A DNA stretch of 64,000 bases, taken from Fibrobacterota bacterium (GTDB lineage Bacteria; Fibrobacterota; Fibrobacteria; UBA11236). The stretch is taken from positions 360,137-424,136 of the forward strand of contig CANKII010000002.1 in assembly GCA_947482115.1 (NCBI GenBank), in the 5' to 3' direction. The notes under the pieces were generated by a model. It did not search any database, was not told where the DNA came from, and saw nothing but the letters and a program-made list of their open reading frames with translations. Positions within the stretch are counted from its first letter, which is position 1. The number at the start of each line of letters is the position of its first letter. Below, piece by piece: positions 17,671 through 26,043 of the stretch. Position numbers and translations under genes: made by a program.

Positions 17671-17714
17671 CCCTAACCCCCAACCCCTTCCCCCTCTTGA
17701 GGGGGAAGGGGAGT
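17668..17714. repeat. C/G-rich hairpin repeat
   Basis: CCCCTTCCCCC (17684-17694) and GGGGGAAGGGG (17701-17711) form a perfect 11-base stem with loop TCTTGA, preceded by CACCCCTAACCCCCAA. Closely similar hairpins occur at 24458-24480 and 24525-24551. It abuts the DUF2797 start codon and is probably a non-autonomous interspersed element. Confidence 0.75.
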
Positions 17715-17781
17715 AAAAAAGAATTTTCTTCGCATCACGTCCTAGTCCATGATTTACTCCATGTGAAATATATTTGGTTCC

Positions 17782-18135
17782 ATGCTCAAATTCTTCGGAT
17801 ACAAAAAATGTTCGACCTGCCGCAAAGCTGAAAAGTCCCTGGAGAAGTCCGGGAGTGACTACACCTTCGTGGATATCACCGAAGAACCGCCTTCAAAAGC
17901 GGAGCTCAAGCGCATTCACGCCCAGTCGGGACAGTCTTTGCGCAAACTGTTCAACACCAGTGGGGAACAGTATAAGGCTCTGGGACTGAAGGACAAGATC
18001 GATGATTTGAGCGAAGAGGAGATGTTCAACCTGCTGGCCGGGAACGGACGTTTAATCAAACGTCCGTTAGTGACCGATGGGAAGAAAAGCACCGTGGGTT
18101 TTGAGGAGAAGGTTTTCACCTTCTCCTGGAAATAG
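17782..18135 (+). CDS. ArsC/Spx family thioredoxin-fold protein
   Basis: 117 residues of the ArsC/YffB/Spx superfamily. The N-terminal motif KKCSTCRKAEKSL carries a CxxC (Cys10, Cys13), and the C-terminal RLIKRPLVTDG block holds the conserved Arg and cis-Pro. It could be a small arsenate-reductase-like reductase or, in Spx-like relatives, a regulator; no RNA polymerase partner is indicated and no ars genes are nearby. It is convergent with the lipoprotein that follows, 3 bases away. Confidence 0.87.
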   Translation: MLKFFGYKKCSTCRKAEKSLEKSGSDYTFVDITEEPPSKAELKRIHAQSGQSLRKLFNTSGEQYKALGLKDKIDDLSEEEMFNLLAGNGRLIKRPLVTDGKKSTVGFEEKVFTFSWK

Positions 18136-18138
18136 GTT

Positions 18139-19449
18139 TCAGGGAAGAACAACCTGAAACAACCCGCGGGAATCTTCGCTCGAAGAAATGAGTCCCTGCA
18201 CATTCGGGTCGGTGCTGTTATCCGCAAATATTTTCCAGCTATAGATTCCGTTGGTTTTGAGTGGCGTCAACGCCGAACCGTCAAAATTATAGCGGATGCT
18301 GTCCGCAGAAGCCGGAATGGCCGTGTGCAGAATGACACCTGTCGTTGAATTGAATCCTCCCCAGACCCGGTTGCCTTTCGCGTCGAAGACCTCCACGATA
18401 TATTCCTTGGTGGAGGAGTATTTTGCCCAATGAAAAGCGGGTGTCAAACTGTGGACTGCCACGGGGTAAACGGAATCGGCGGCATTGGTCGGACTCACCA
18501 GTGTAATGGCCCCCGTCACGTCGAAATCCAGGGTCTTGACAGTGTCCGAAGCCGTGAAGGAAATTCGCGGAAGCCCGAATTTTCGGATGGCATCGGGATC
18601 CATGACATATCCGTCATTGCGATAGGTTGCCCACGCGATGTAGCTTCCCGGTGGGATGCCCCGCAAGGTAAAGGTGTTGTTGCTGTCGTTTCTCACGCTC
18701 AGGCCGGGAATGGCTTCGCGTGTCAGGGGGTTCACCAAAGTGATGTCCACCGTGGAATTCGGCGAGGCGAGGAAGCGAAGCTTTCCCTTGAGGCTTTTTC
18801 CGGCATTCACCGACATATTCAACACCGTATTGAGAATCAAAGTGTCCGGATGGATTACAAATTGAACGGCTGCGGTGTCTTGAATGAGGCTGTCCCGGTA
18901 CCCTTTTAGTGAATAGGTGCCAATCGGCAGGTTGAACAGTGCGAAATATCCATCGGGACCGGTGGTGGTTGAGAACGCGGTTGAATCCAATCTTTGTGCA
19001 ACTATTAAAATCCCTCCGAGGTTGGAATACCCTGAGACGGTGACTTTTCCTGAAAGCGCACCGGTGTTTAAGGATGCGGTGTCTTTTTCGAGGTATACGT
19101 TCCGGACGTAAGTATGGTTGGCTTCCACATGGAAAGGAAGCGGTTTGCCGTTTTTAGGCGGTGAAGGAATGCGTCCTTGCGCGGCTGCCGTGAGGTAATA
19201 GTCCCCGGCAAGGATCTCAATAGAAAAATCGCCGGTTCCATTCGACAGTATGCGGCCGACGGGTGCATTGGTATTGGCATCGTAAAGAATGAGATTGGCA
19301 CTCGAAAGGGATGTGCTGTCTTCGGCTTTCAAAACCTTTCCATCGATTTTCGCCGTGAGTACGGGACCGGGTTCCGTGCTTTTTGCGCAGCCTCCCAATC
19401 CTAAAATCAAGCTGAGAATTCCAAGTCCCCACAAAGATTGCTGTTTCAT
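18139..19449 (-). CDS. Lipoprotein with carboxypeptidase-regulatory-like domains
   Basis: 436 residues. The signal ends in lipobox LGGC (Cys21). After it come at least three Ig-like beta-sandwich domains of the carboxypeptidase-regulatory type, with the repeated pattern D-G-Y-F-x-L-x-x-L-x-x-G-x-Y (for example PDGYFALFNLPIGTYSL and TFTLRGIPPGSYIA). The C-terminal part, beginning near SLTPAFHWAKYSSTKEY, looks like a fibronectin III-type domain. It is likely a surface or periplasmic lipoprotein that displays beta-sandwiches; the ligand is unknown. It stands alone, with a 234-base gap upstream in which I see no gene. Confidence 0.82.
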   Translation of the reverse strand: MKQQSLWGLGILSLILGLGGCAKSTEPGPVLTAKIDGKVLKAEDSTSLSSANLILYDANTNAPVGRILSNGTGDFSIEILAGDYYLTAAAQGRIPSPPKNGKPLPFHVEANHTYVRNVYLEKDTASLNTGALSGKVTVSGYSNLGGILIVAQRLDSTAFSTTTGPDGYFALFNLPIGTYSLKGYRDSLIQDTAAVQFVIHPDTLILNTVLNMSVNAGKSLKGKLRFLASPNSTVDITLVNPLTREAIPGLSVRNDSNNTFTLRGIPPGSYIAWATYRNDGYVMDPDAIRKFGLPRISFTASDTVKTLDFDVTGAITLVSPTNAADSVYPVAVHSLTPAFHWAKYSSTKEYIVEVFDAKGNRVWGGFNSTTGVILHTAIPASADSIRYNFDGSALTPLKTNGIYSWKIFADNSTDPNVQGLISSSEDSRGLFQVVLP

Positions 19450-19683
19450 TGAATACCTCCGGAAAGAAACGGGTTTTGAACGAGTATCGATTCGTCCCTG
19501 TCGTTAGTCGGAAATATCATAATGACGCCTCGGCATGATTATGGGGTTTAACCCTACTCGGTAGGCGGCAAGGTACTCTTGAACTCAATACGAATTCATT
19601 TATTTAAGACGAGGAGAAGCGTTCTTGTGGGACTGCAATATGTGAGGACTTTTGTCCGGAGAGATCCCGGACACATCGGGGGG

Positions 19684-19995
19684 CTAACGTCCGTCGGGAT
19701 TGACTTCGTTTAACCACGCCAGAATGCCGCCGCCCACATTGAAACCGTTTCCATAGCCCTGCTTTTTGAGAAACTCCAAAGCGGTTCTGGAGCGACGACC
19801 GGAGCGGCAGTAGATGTAAACCGGCTCATCCTGCGGGATTTCCTGCCAGCGAGACTGGAACTCACTCAAAGGGATCAGCATTCCCCCGATGTTGACTTCG
19901 TCGAATTCGGCCTGTTCCCGGACGTCGATCAGGACCGTATTCGGGTTTTTTTCGAGAATTTCACTCAATTCTTGCACTGAAATTTCGTCGTTCAT
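19684..19995 (-). CDS. Single-domain rhodanese
   Basis: A 103-residue rhodanese-like sulfurtransferase. The N-terminal strand (TVLIDVREQAEFD) and the active-site loop YCRSGRRS with the catalytic cysteine are clear. The loop has six residues, which fits sulfurtransferase rather than phosphatase. The ATG at 19995 is chosen because AGAGGA lies 6 bases before it; the frame extends nine codons further up without support. The physiological sulfur acceptor is unknown. Confidence 0.92.
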   Translation of the reverse strand: MNDEISVQELSEILEKNPNTVLIDVREQAEFDEVNIGGMLIPLSEFQSRWQEIPQDEPVYIYCRSGRRSRTALEFLKKQGYGNGFNVGGGILAWLNEVNPDGR

Positions 19996-20072
19996 GGCAT
20001 TCCTCTTGGACGTTTCAGCCAAATAAATTAACTTCTGATGCCTTTAAAACTTGGTTATTTCGAGGAAACTAC

Positions 20073-20678
20073 ATGCCAGCTCCAGCAAAAGTAAAGATTT
20101 CACGGGCCTTGGGAATTGCCCTGACACCCAAAGCCGCTCGCATCATGGAGCGCCGTTCTTTCACGCCCGGTCAACACGGCCTGGCGCGCAAGAAGAGCCC
20201 GTCCACTTACAAGATGCAGTTGATGGAAAAACAACGCCTCAAGGCGATGTACAATCTTCCCGAAGGCCAGTTGCGCCATTACTACCAGCGCGCCACGCAA
20301 AGTCATGAATCCACCGGTACTGCCTTGCTCGCATTTCTGGAAATGCGAGCAGATGCCGCCATTTATCGCATGGGCTTTGCCCGCACCATTTACGCTGCGC
20401 GTCAATACATCGCTCATCGTCACTTTGCCATCAACGGTACTCGCATTCAGACTCCCAGCCACGCACTCAAAGTGGGCGATGTGATTTCGGTGATTGAGAA
20501 ATCGAAGAACCATCCGCAAATGGTCGAGTCGCTCACGCACTCGGGCAGCGTGGTCGTTCCCGAATATTACGAGATCAACAAGGTGAAGATGGAAGGCCGT
20601 TTGATCGCCAAGCCTCTTCGCGACCAGATGCCGGTCAAGCTCGTCGAACAGCACATCGTCGAATACTACTCGAGATAA
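20073..20678 (+). CDS. rpsD: 30S ribosomal protein S4, zinc-free form
   Basis: 201 residues, with the S4 N-terminal domain and the S4 RNA-binding motif (about 95-160: MRADAAIYRMGFARTIYAARQ...). It binds 16S rRNA and starts small-subunit assembly. The N-terminal zinc-binding cysteines of many S4 proteins are absent, so this is the zinc-independent type. It stands alone, outside the usual rpsM-rpsK-rpsD-rpoA cluster, with a GAGGAAA ribosome-binding site and its own terminator, so it may be a second copy or a relocated gene. Confidence 0.95.
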   Translation: MPAPAKVKISRALGIALTPKAARIMERRSFTPGQHGLARKKSPSTYKMQLMEKQRLKAMYNLPEGQLRHYYQRATQSHESTGTALLAFLEMRADAAIYRMGFARTIYAARQYIAHRHFAINGTRIQTPSHALKVGDVISVIEKSKNHPQMVESLTHSGSVVVPEYYEINKVKMEGRLIAKPLRDQMPVKLVEQHIVEYYSR

Positions 20679-20698
20679 TCCCTATCCTTCATGGAACA

Positions 20699-20732
20699 AA
20701 AAACCCCGGTATCCACCGGGGTTTTTTGTTTT
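20699..20732 (+). terminator. Rho-independent terminator of rpsD (direct repeat copy 1)
   Basis: AACCCCGGT (20702-20710) pairs with ACCGGGGTT (20715-20723) over loop ATCC, followed by a T-run. The same 34 bases recur at 21747-21780 with one mismatch. Confidence 0.92.
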
Positions 20733-20833
20733 CAGGCTTTTTCGGGGCCATTCGGGGAACGCACGGGTGTCCCATTTTTTGATTCTCGGTTAACTAATAT
20801 TGAGGCAGACGCTTTTATTCGAAAGGACTAACC

Positions 20834-21721
20834 ATGAAAAGAACACTTACCCCCCTAGCTTTGGCCGCCTGCGCAATCTTTGGAATGTATGCCTGTTTGG
20901 GTTTGGAAAAAAAGGACAAGGACTCGGGAGGAGGTTCGCTGACATGGGAGTTTGATTTGGACGTGCTCAATTCAGTCGGTGGAACTTCCGGCACCATAAT
21001 TACGCGTCAGGTCCAGTATGAATGCGAGAATAAAAAAGCGGTGGCCGATACTGAAATTGACACGTCCTTCTATGCCGTGAACGGCGGGAGCCTGTATCTT
21101 TGGGATGATCCCAAGGCCTGTTACGCCCAACAATTGTCGGGTTCTTCCAGTACCATCTTGGGAACCTGGACCGCTAGTACGAATACGGATGAGGTTGTAA
21201 TTCCGGCAGCCAACAAACCCCAAGCTTGCACGGGCGGGCCGGATTCGAGCGGCGAGGATCTCAGCGCGTTATTCGAGGATGGTACGGTTACGTATACGGT
21301 TTCCAGCTCGAAAATCCACGCAAAAGTTTCCGGTACGGTCTGCCTTGCCGATCAGATTTCCAATGAGTTCGCCGATTCCGGCAGCGGGTTTACGGTGGTA
21401 TCGACAAGTTGTTCCAGCGTGGAACTGAAGAGCACTCAGAATCAAAAGACTCTGACGATTACATCCAGTTTTGCGAATAATGCCATGACAGTCTCTTACA
21501 AGTCCGGGGCAACCTGCACCATGTCCGGCGTTTTTCCCACACCGGGAGTCGTTCCGGATTGTTCCAAATCCCAGTTTGGCGATGCAGACTCGACATTCAG
21601 CGTTTGTCTCGCGACCCTGGATGTTTTCAAGCCGACCCTGGCCAAGGCCAGTGCCCATGAAAACTCAACCTTCCAGAAGCGGGTGGAGAAATCTCTGCGG
21701 CGTTTCGGCGTCCACCCCTAG
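20834..21721 (+). CDS. Predicted lipoprotein, function unknown
   Basis: 295 residues. The signal peptide MKRTLTPLALAACAIFGMYAC ends in a lipobox-like GMYAC, followed by a Gly/Ser/Asp linker. The mature part is Ser/Thr-rich with several cysteines spaced through it, which suggests a beta-rich exported protein with disulfides. No domain is recognised. AAAGGA precedes the ATG. The gene lies between two nearly identical terminators, 20699-20732 and 21747-21780. Confidence 0.75.
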   Translation: MKRTLTPLALAACAIFGMYACLGLEKKDKDSGGGSLTWEFDLDVLNSVGGTSGTIITRQVQYECENKKAVADTEIDTSFYAVNGGSLYLWDDPKACYAQQLSGSSSTILGTWTASTNTDEVVIPAANKPQACTGGPDSSGEDLSALFEDGTVTYTVSSSKIHAKVSGTVCLADQISNEFADSGSGFTVVSTSCSSVELKSTQNQKTLTITSSFANNAMTVSYKSGATCTMSGVFPTPGVVPDCSKSQFGDADSTFSVCLATLDVFKPTLAKASAHENSTFQKRVEKSLRRFGVHP

Positions 21722-21746
21722 GACGTACGCGTTTTTTTGATCTTTT

Positions 21747-21780
21747 AAAAACTCCGGTATCCACCGGGGTTTTTTGTTTT
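21747..21780 (+). terminator. Rho-independent terminator (direct repeat copy 2)
   Basis: CCGGT/ACCGG core stem with loop ATCC and the same T-rich tail as the rpsD terminator; 33 of 34 bases are identical to 20699-20732. It serves the lipoprotein gene and faces the convergent Fur-type gene. Confidence 0.88.
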
Positions 21781-21796
21781 TAAGGCCGGATTGGAA

Positions 21797-22249
21797 TCAG
21801 TTTTTTTTGGTCTTGCGATCGAAGCTCCCGAAAACCTGAATCTTGTAGCGCTTGATGGTGAAGCCTTCCTTGCGAGCCATTTCACCCAGCATTTTTTCAA
21901 GTTGGGGATTGGCCACTTCCTTGACTTCATCACCTGTCGAATCCACGAGATGGACATGAGGTTTGCTTCCCAAATCGATTTCATAATGAGTGTGTCCGTG
22001 TCCGAAATCGGACTCGGATAATATCCCCGCTTCGACGAAATGACTGAGGGCGCGGTACAAGGTGGCCCGTGAAGCCTTCAGCCCGGTACGCTGCATTTCA
22101 TACAGGATTTCATCGGCGCTGAAATGACCTTTTTGTGAGAAAAGAAATTCAAGAAGGGCGGCCCGCTCCCGGGTCTGGAGCATCTTATGGCGTTTGAGAA
22201 ATTCCGCATAGCGGGACTTGGCCGAAGCCAGCTGCACCTTGGTGTCCAC
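21797..22249 (-). CDS. Fur-family transcriptional regulator, cysteine-free variant
   Basis: About 150 residues. The winged-helix part (KSRYAEFLKRHKMLQTRERAALLEFL..., with SRATLYRALSHFVEAGIL as recognition region) and the His-rich hinge HGHTHYE are typical of Fur, Zur or PerR. The usual dimerisation-domain segment HHHxxCxxC is replaced by PHVHLVDSTGDEV, with no cysteine, so the structural zinc site is missing. Metal specificity is open. The GTG at 22249 is chosen because longer frames run into the dacB fusion; no strong ribosome-binding site is seen, so the start is uncertain. Confidence 0.85.
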   Translation of the reverse strand: MDTKVQLASAKSRYAEFLKRHKMLQTRERAALLEFLFSQKGHFSADEILYEMQRTGLKASRATLYRALSHFVEAGILSESDFGHGHTHYEIDLGSKPHVHLVDSTGDEVKEVANPQLEKMLGEMARKEGFTIKRYKIQVFGSFDRKTKKN

Positions 22250-22271
22250 AGGGGATAAGATAGGAAGGGTT

Positions 22272-24518
22272 TTATTGTCCGGGAGGAGGCAGGAATTCAA
22301 ACAACAGCACTCCCGTGCATTTGCCCCGGCGGGTTTCGAGATATTCCTTGAAATCCTGCTCGACCACCATGCCCTTGAGCTGTCCCGCATGGCGCAGCAT
22401 GGGTTTCCCGGATTCGGCATCCAGGAATCCCGTGTGGGTGACATCCAGTCCCTCGATTTTCGTGACAAAGGCAATGCCCAAAAGCCGCTTGCCCAAAGTC
22501 CAATGGCCGGCGAGTTCCAGAGCCCTGTCGTAAGGGAGATAGGAGAAATCCACCGCCGTGTCCGGAGTAGAGGGTGTGAGTCCTTTTGCGGAAAGAAGTT
22601 TTCCCTTGTACAGGATTTTATGGACTAGAGTGTCTCTGGGAACACGGAGGATGCGAAACCATTGGCGGTTGTTTCCCAGCCAGTCACCCACGAAGAAATG
22701 ATTGCGCGTGGCATAGGTCAGCGTGTCGCTGTGATAGCGGATGGGAAGAATGGATGGAACCACATCCGAAGCCTGGCGTGATACTGCGAGACCGACGGAG
22801 GATTCGATGAAGGTGACGCAATCGAAGTGATTGAGATCGACGAGCGGAAGGGACTCAATATTGGCGTAGCGTCCTTCGCCGGTGGGGCCGAGGGAATAGG
22901 GAGTTCCTTCCAGCGCTTTGGAAAAGTAACGCAGGCGATCGATATACGTAGGGGGCGCATCGGGCCGTGAAAGCAGTTTGAACGCGGTAGCCGTGGCGGC
23001 TCTTTCCTTGCTGTACCATAACGTGGCGCGGGAGAACAAGGAATCCATCAGGTGGGAGGCGGTTTCTGAAGGGGCGCGAAAGCCGTTGATCCACATGGCG
23101 GCTGCGAGTGTGTCGCCGTCGTTGGCAAAAATGTATCCGCTCAATCCCTGCACTCCATTGATGGAACCGGTTTTGTAGCGGATGAGATCTTCATCGGAGA
23201 AGGAGCGCAACCGCTTTCCCGTGGCGCCGTCCAATCCCGGCATCGCGAGAGAAGCCACATAATCTTTTCCATAAGGATGTCGGGCCATATGCGCCAGCAA
23301 CAGGGCCATGGATTGCGGCTTGATACGGTTGTCATGCGACAGTCCGCAGCCGTCGTGCAAATCGAAGTCGGCAGTGTCGAGTCCCATGCCGGACAGAAAT
23401 TTCTTTTCCGCGCGCAGCCCTGCTTCGGCGCTGCCTTTGCCATAGACGCGTTTTCCCAAATGGCGCAGCAGATGTTCGGCATGCAGATTCTGGCTGCGCT
23501 GATTGGTTTCCTCCACCAGCGCCATCAATGGCGCGGTGGTGAACTTGAATGTTTTGAGAGGCTTCTCTTTGGAGGATTTAACAGCCTCTTTTACATACAC
23601 AATGCCCTGTTGCTCCAAAACCTTCATCAAGGCAGTGCGGAAATACAACGCGGGATTTCTCACGGGGAGAATCCACATGCGGCTGGCTGCATCCGCTCCG
23701 ACACGCCCCGTCAAGGTGATGGCGGTGACGCCCTCATGCTGGGAAACGCCGATGCGGTTGGCTCCACCCTTCACGGTACGCGCCTTGTTGAACACCTGCA
23801 CATAACCCACGTCGGGTGTAATGGTGACAACCGGGGGAGCGCCGGGTTTTTCGCCGGGGCCGACGGAAAGGTTGAATGTGTTGTCGTTATACGAAAGCGC
23901 GGAAATTTCCGCCCCGTACCAAGTATTGTAATGGTGGCTTTCCCATGCGGTGGGACGTCTCGGCCCGGTGAAGAAGGTATCCGAAACGGTGATGTCGCCG
24001 CGAATCGTATCGATGCCCAGGCTCTGGATCGAATCGGCCCATGCCAGCAGCGGTGTCATGGCGTCGGGGAAAAACCGATCGGAGATGTTGGGATCGCCGC
24101 CGCCGACCACATTCAATGCGCCGCGCAAAGTTTTGCCGCGAAGGGCTCCCTGCACTTCCAAAGTCGTCGTCGGGTAATAGTTGACAGGAAAGGCATCCAG
24201 CGCCGCAGCGGTGACGATCAGCTTGAGACAGGATGCCGGGGTGAACCACTCGGTGTCATTCCACTGCGCTTCGAAGCGTTGATTGCGGATGGAGTAAATC
24301 GAGATGCCAACCTGTCCGCCGATATGCGTGGAGTCGACATAGTTCTGCAAGTCCTTGAGCAGCAGCGGTGAAGGCTCGGTGTGCCATTCTTTTGCAAAGG
24401 AGGGAAGAGTGAGGAAGAGGAGAAGGAAGGCGAAGAAAATCACCCCACCTTTTTGCTTCCTCCCCTTTTTGAGGGGAGGAAGTTTCACTTTAGTTTCCTT
24501 TGAGTTCACTTGACCCAT
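22272..24518 (-). CDS. dacB: D-alanyl-D-alanine carboxypeptidase (PBP4/DacB) fused to DUF1460
   Basis: 748 residues. A signal segment (about 26-42) leads to a class C PBP4 domain: active-site Ser96 with Lys99 (ASCLK), the DGCGLSHDN block near 389-397 and YKTG (448-451). From about 520 on, a second domain matches DUF1460, an NlpC/P60-like amidase family, with HFDCVTFIE (Cys567) and THTGF (His695) as likely catalytic pair. One protein would thus trim peptide stems by serine and cysteine chemistry in the periplasm. The ATG at 24518 is the first start after aroA; its first 25 codons run through a hairpin repeat, and a GTG at 24443 would give a normal signal peptide. Confidence 0.88.
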   Translation of the reverse strand: MGQVNSKETKVKLPPLKKGRKQKGGVIFFAFLLLFLTLPSFAKEWHTEPSPLLLKDLQNYVDSTHIGGQVGISIYSIRNQRFEAQWNDTEWFTPASCLKLIVTAAALDAFPVNYYPTTTLEVQGALRGKTLRGALNVVGGGDPNISDRFFPDAMTPLLAWADSIQSLGIDTIRGDITVSDTFFTGPRRPTAWESHHYNTWYGAEISALSYNDNTFNLSVGPGEKPGAPPVVTITPDVGYVQVFNKARTVKGGANRIGVSQHEGVTAITLTGRVGADAASRMWILPVRNPALYFRTALMKVLEQQGIVYVKEAVKSSKEKPLKTFKFTTAPLMALVEETNQRSQNLHAEHLLRHLGKRVYGKGSAEAGLRAEKKFLSGMGLDTADFDLHDGCGLSHDNRIKPQSMALLLAHMARHPYGKDYVASLAMPGLDGATGKRLRSFSDEDLIRYKTGSINGVQGLSGYIFANDGDTLAAAMWINGFRAPSETASHLMDSLFSRATLWYSKERAATATAFKLLSRPDAPPTYIDRLRYFSKALEGTPYSLGPTGEGRYANIESLPLVDLNHFDCVTFIESSVGLAVSRQASDVVPSILPIRYHSDTLTYATRNHFFVGDWLGNNRQWFRILRVPRDTLVHKILYKGKLLSAKGLTPSTPDTAVDFSYLPYDRALELAGHWTLGKRLLGIAFVTKIEGLDVTHTGFLDAESGKPMLRHAGQLKGMVVEQDFKEYLETRRGKCTGVLLFEFLPPPGQ

Positions 24519-24565
24519 GTGAAAGCCCCTCCTCTCCGAAAGGGGAGGGGCCAAAGGGTGGGGTG
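24441..24565. repeat. Composite inverted repeat at the dacB start
   Basis: Two hairpins are present: TCCTCCCC/GGGGAGGA (24458-24480) and GCCCCTCC/GGAGGGGC (24525-24551). The outer ends are themselves complementary, CACCCCACC at 24441 against GGGTGGGGTG ending at 24565, so the whole looks like one symmetric element. It overlaps the 5' coding part of dacB and follows the aroA stop region. It is similar to 17668-17714. Confidence 0.75.
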
Positions 24566-24579
24566 CTGCGTTGTTGCAA

Positions 24580-25875
24580 TCACACTCCCGCCAACCTCTT
24601 GAAATCCTCAAAGTAGCCGGGATAGGTTTTGCGCACACAACCCGGATCGCGGATGATGGCTTCGACGCCACCGAGTGCAACGAGGGAAAAACACATGGCG
24701 ATGCGGTGATCGTCATAGGTGTCGAACTCTGCGCGTTTGAAGATTTCGGGAGGATGAATGGTCAAATTTCCGGGGCCTTCTTCCACGCGCGCGCCGACCT
24801 TCCGCAATTCCGTGGCCATGGCGCGCAGGCGATCGGTTTCCTTCAAACGCCAGTTGTGCACATTGCGAATCGTAGTGGGGCCTTCGGCGAATAATGCTGC
24901 GACGGCCAATGTCATTCCGGTATCCGACATCAAATCCATGTCGACATCAATGCCTTGCAATTTTCCGTTGGCCGGGCCGATTACGGTGATTCCATCGGCG
25001 TAGTATTCCACGGTCGCGCCCATGCGTCGCAGTACTTCCGCGAAACCCACTTCGCCCTGCGGCGAATCCTTCGTCAATCCTAGCACAGTGACAGGGCCGC
25101 CCGTGATGGCGGCGGCGGCGAGGAAATACGAGGCGGAGGAGGCGTCGGGTTCGACGGAGAATGTTCCGGGACTTTGATATCCCTTCGGGTTCATGGTCCA
25201 AAAACGTTCAAGTCCATCGCGTTCGATCTTGGCTCCGAAATCGCGCATGACTTTCAAGGTGAGATCGACATACGGAGCGGAGACGAGTTTGCCTTCGATC
25301 TCGACCGTCGCAGGGCCGTGGCATAGCGGCAGCGCCATCACGAGTCCGGTGGTGAATTGGCTGGAGAGATCGCCGCGTATGCGGGTGTGTCCGCCTGCGA
25401 GGCCTTTGGCTTCGATGCGCAGGGGAGGAAAGCCCGGGTTGGCTTCGTAAACGATGCGGGTGTTTCCGGCGAGTGGAAGCAATGCATCCACCAAATCCGC
25501 GATGGGCCGTTCGCGCATGCGGGCGACACCATCGATGTGAAACACGCCGTCTCCTGCGGAGAGCAACGCTGTGAGAATTCGCGTGGCGGTTCCCGAGTTG
25601 CCGAGAAAGAGGGACGCTTCGCCACCGGGAGCTTGCAATCCACCGCCCTGTCCCTGGATGATTATGGTATCCCCTTCTATTGTCATCGGAATCTGCAGCT
25701 TCTCAAGCGCGATGCGCATGAGTGTGACATCTTCGCCGTCGGGAAGGTTCTCGAGGCGGGTTGTGCCGCGAGCCATGGCGGCTAGAGGCAAAGCACGGTT
25801 GGCGATGCTTTTGGAACCCGGTGGGCGGACTGCTCCGGTGAATCGTTTGATTGGGGGTAAAACGAGGGTTTCCAT
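24580..25875 (-). CDS. aroA: 3-phosphoshikimate 1-carboxyvinyltransferase (EPSP synthase)
   Basis: A 431-residue enzyme of the shikimate pathway that joins shikimate 3-phosphate and phosphoenolpyruvate. Signature segments are PPGSKSIANR (Lys22, Ser23), LGNSGTATR (91-99) and KETDRLRAM. Length is typical. The dacB fusion follows on the same strand, separated only by the hairpin repeat. No other aro genes are in the window. Confidence 0.96.
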   Translation of the reverse strand: METLVLPPIKRFTGAVRPPGSKSIANRALPLAAMARGTTRLENLPDGEDVTLMRIALEKLQIPMTIEGDTIIIQGQGGGLQAPGGEASLFLGNSGTATRILTALLSAGDGVFHIDGVARMRERPIADLVDALLPLAGNTRIVYEANPGFPPLRIEAKGLAGGHTRIRGDLSSQFTTGLVMALPLCHGPATVEIEGKLVSAPYVDLTLKVMRDFGAKIERDGLERFWTMNPKGYQSPGTFSVEPDASSASYFLAAAAITGGPVTVLGLTKDSPQGEVGFAEVLRRMGATVEYYADGITVIGPANGKLQGIDVDMDLMSDTGMTLAVAALFAEGPTTIRNVHNWRLKETDRLRAMATELRKVGARVEEGPGNLTIHPPEIFKRAEFDTYDDHRIAMCFSLVALGGVEAIIRDPGCVRKTYPGYFEDFKRLAGV

Positions 25876-26043
25876 TTGGAGGAAAGTTACAAAACGGGGG
25901 GTTTTTAGGGTTTAAAAACCGGGCCCTAGTAGGTTCCAGCATTGTTCGGAAAAGTTATACTGGCATGAATATGATTCGCGTACCAACTGATTTTAATCAA
26001 TTGTTATTTCGTCCTAGTGTAAGAGGTTACTGAGAAAGAAATT

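Noticed and set aside
23277..24371. Open frame of 364 codons on the plus strand
   Set aside because: Antisense to the dacB fusion, which carries complete catalytic motifs.
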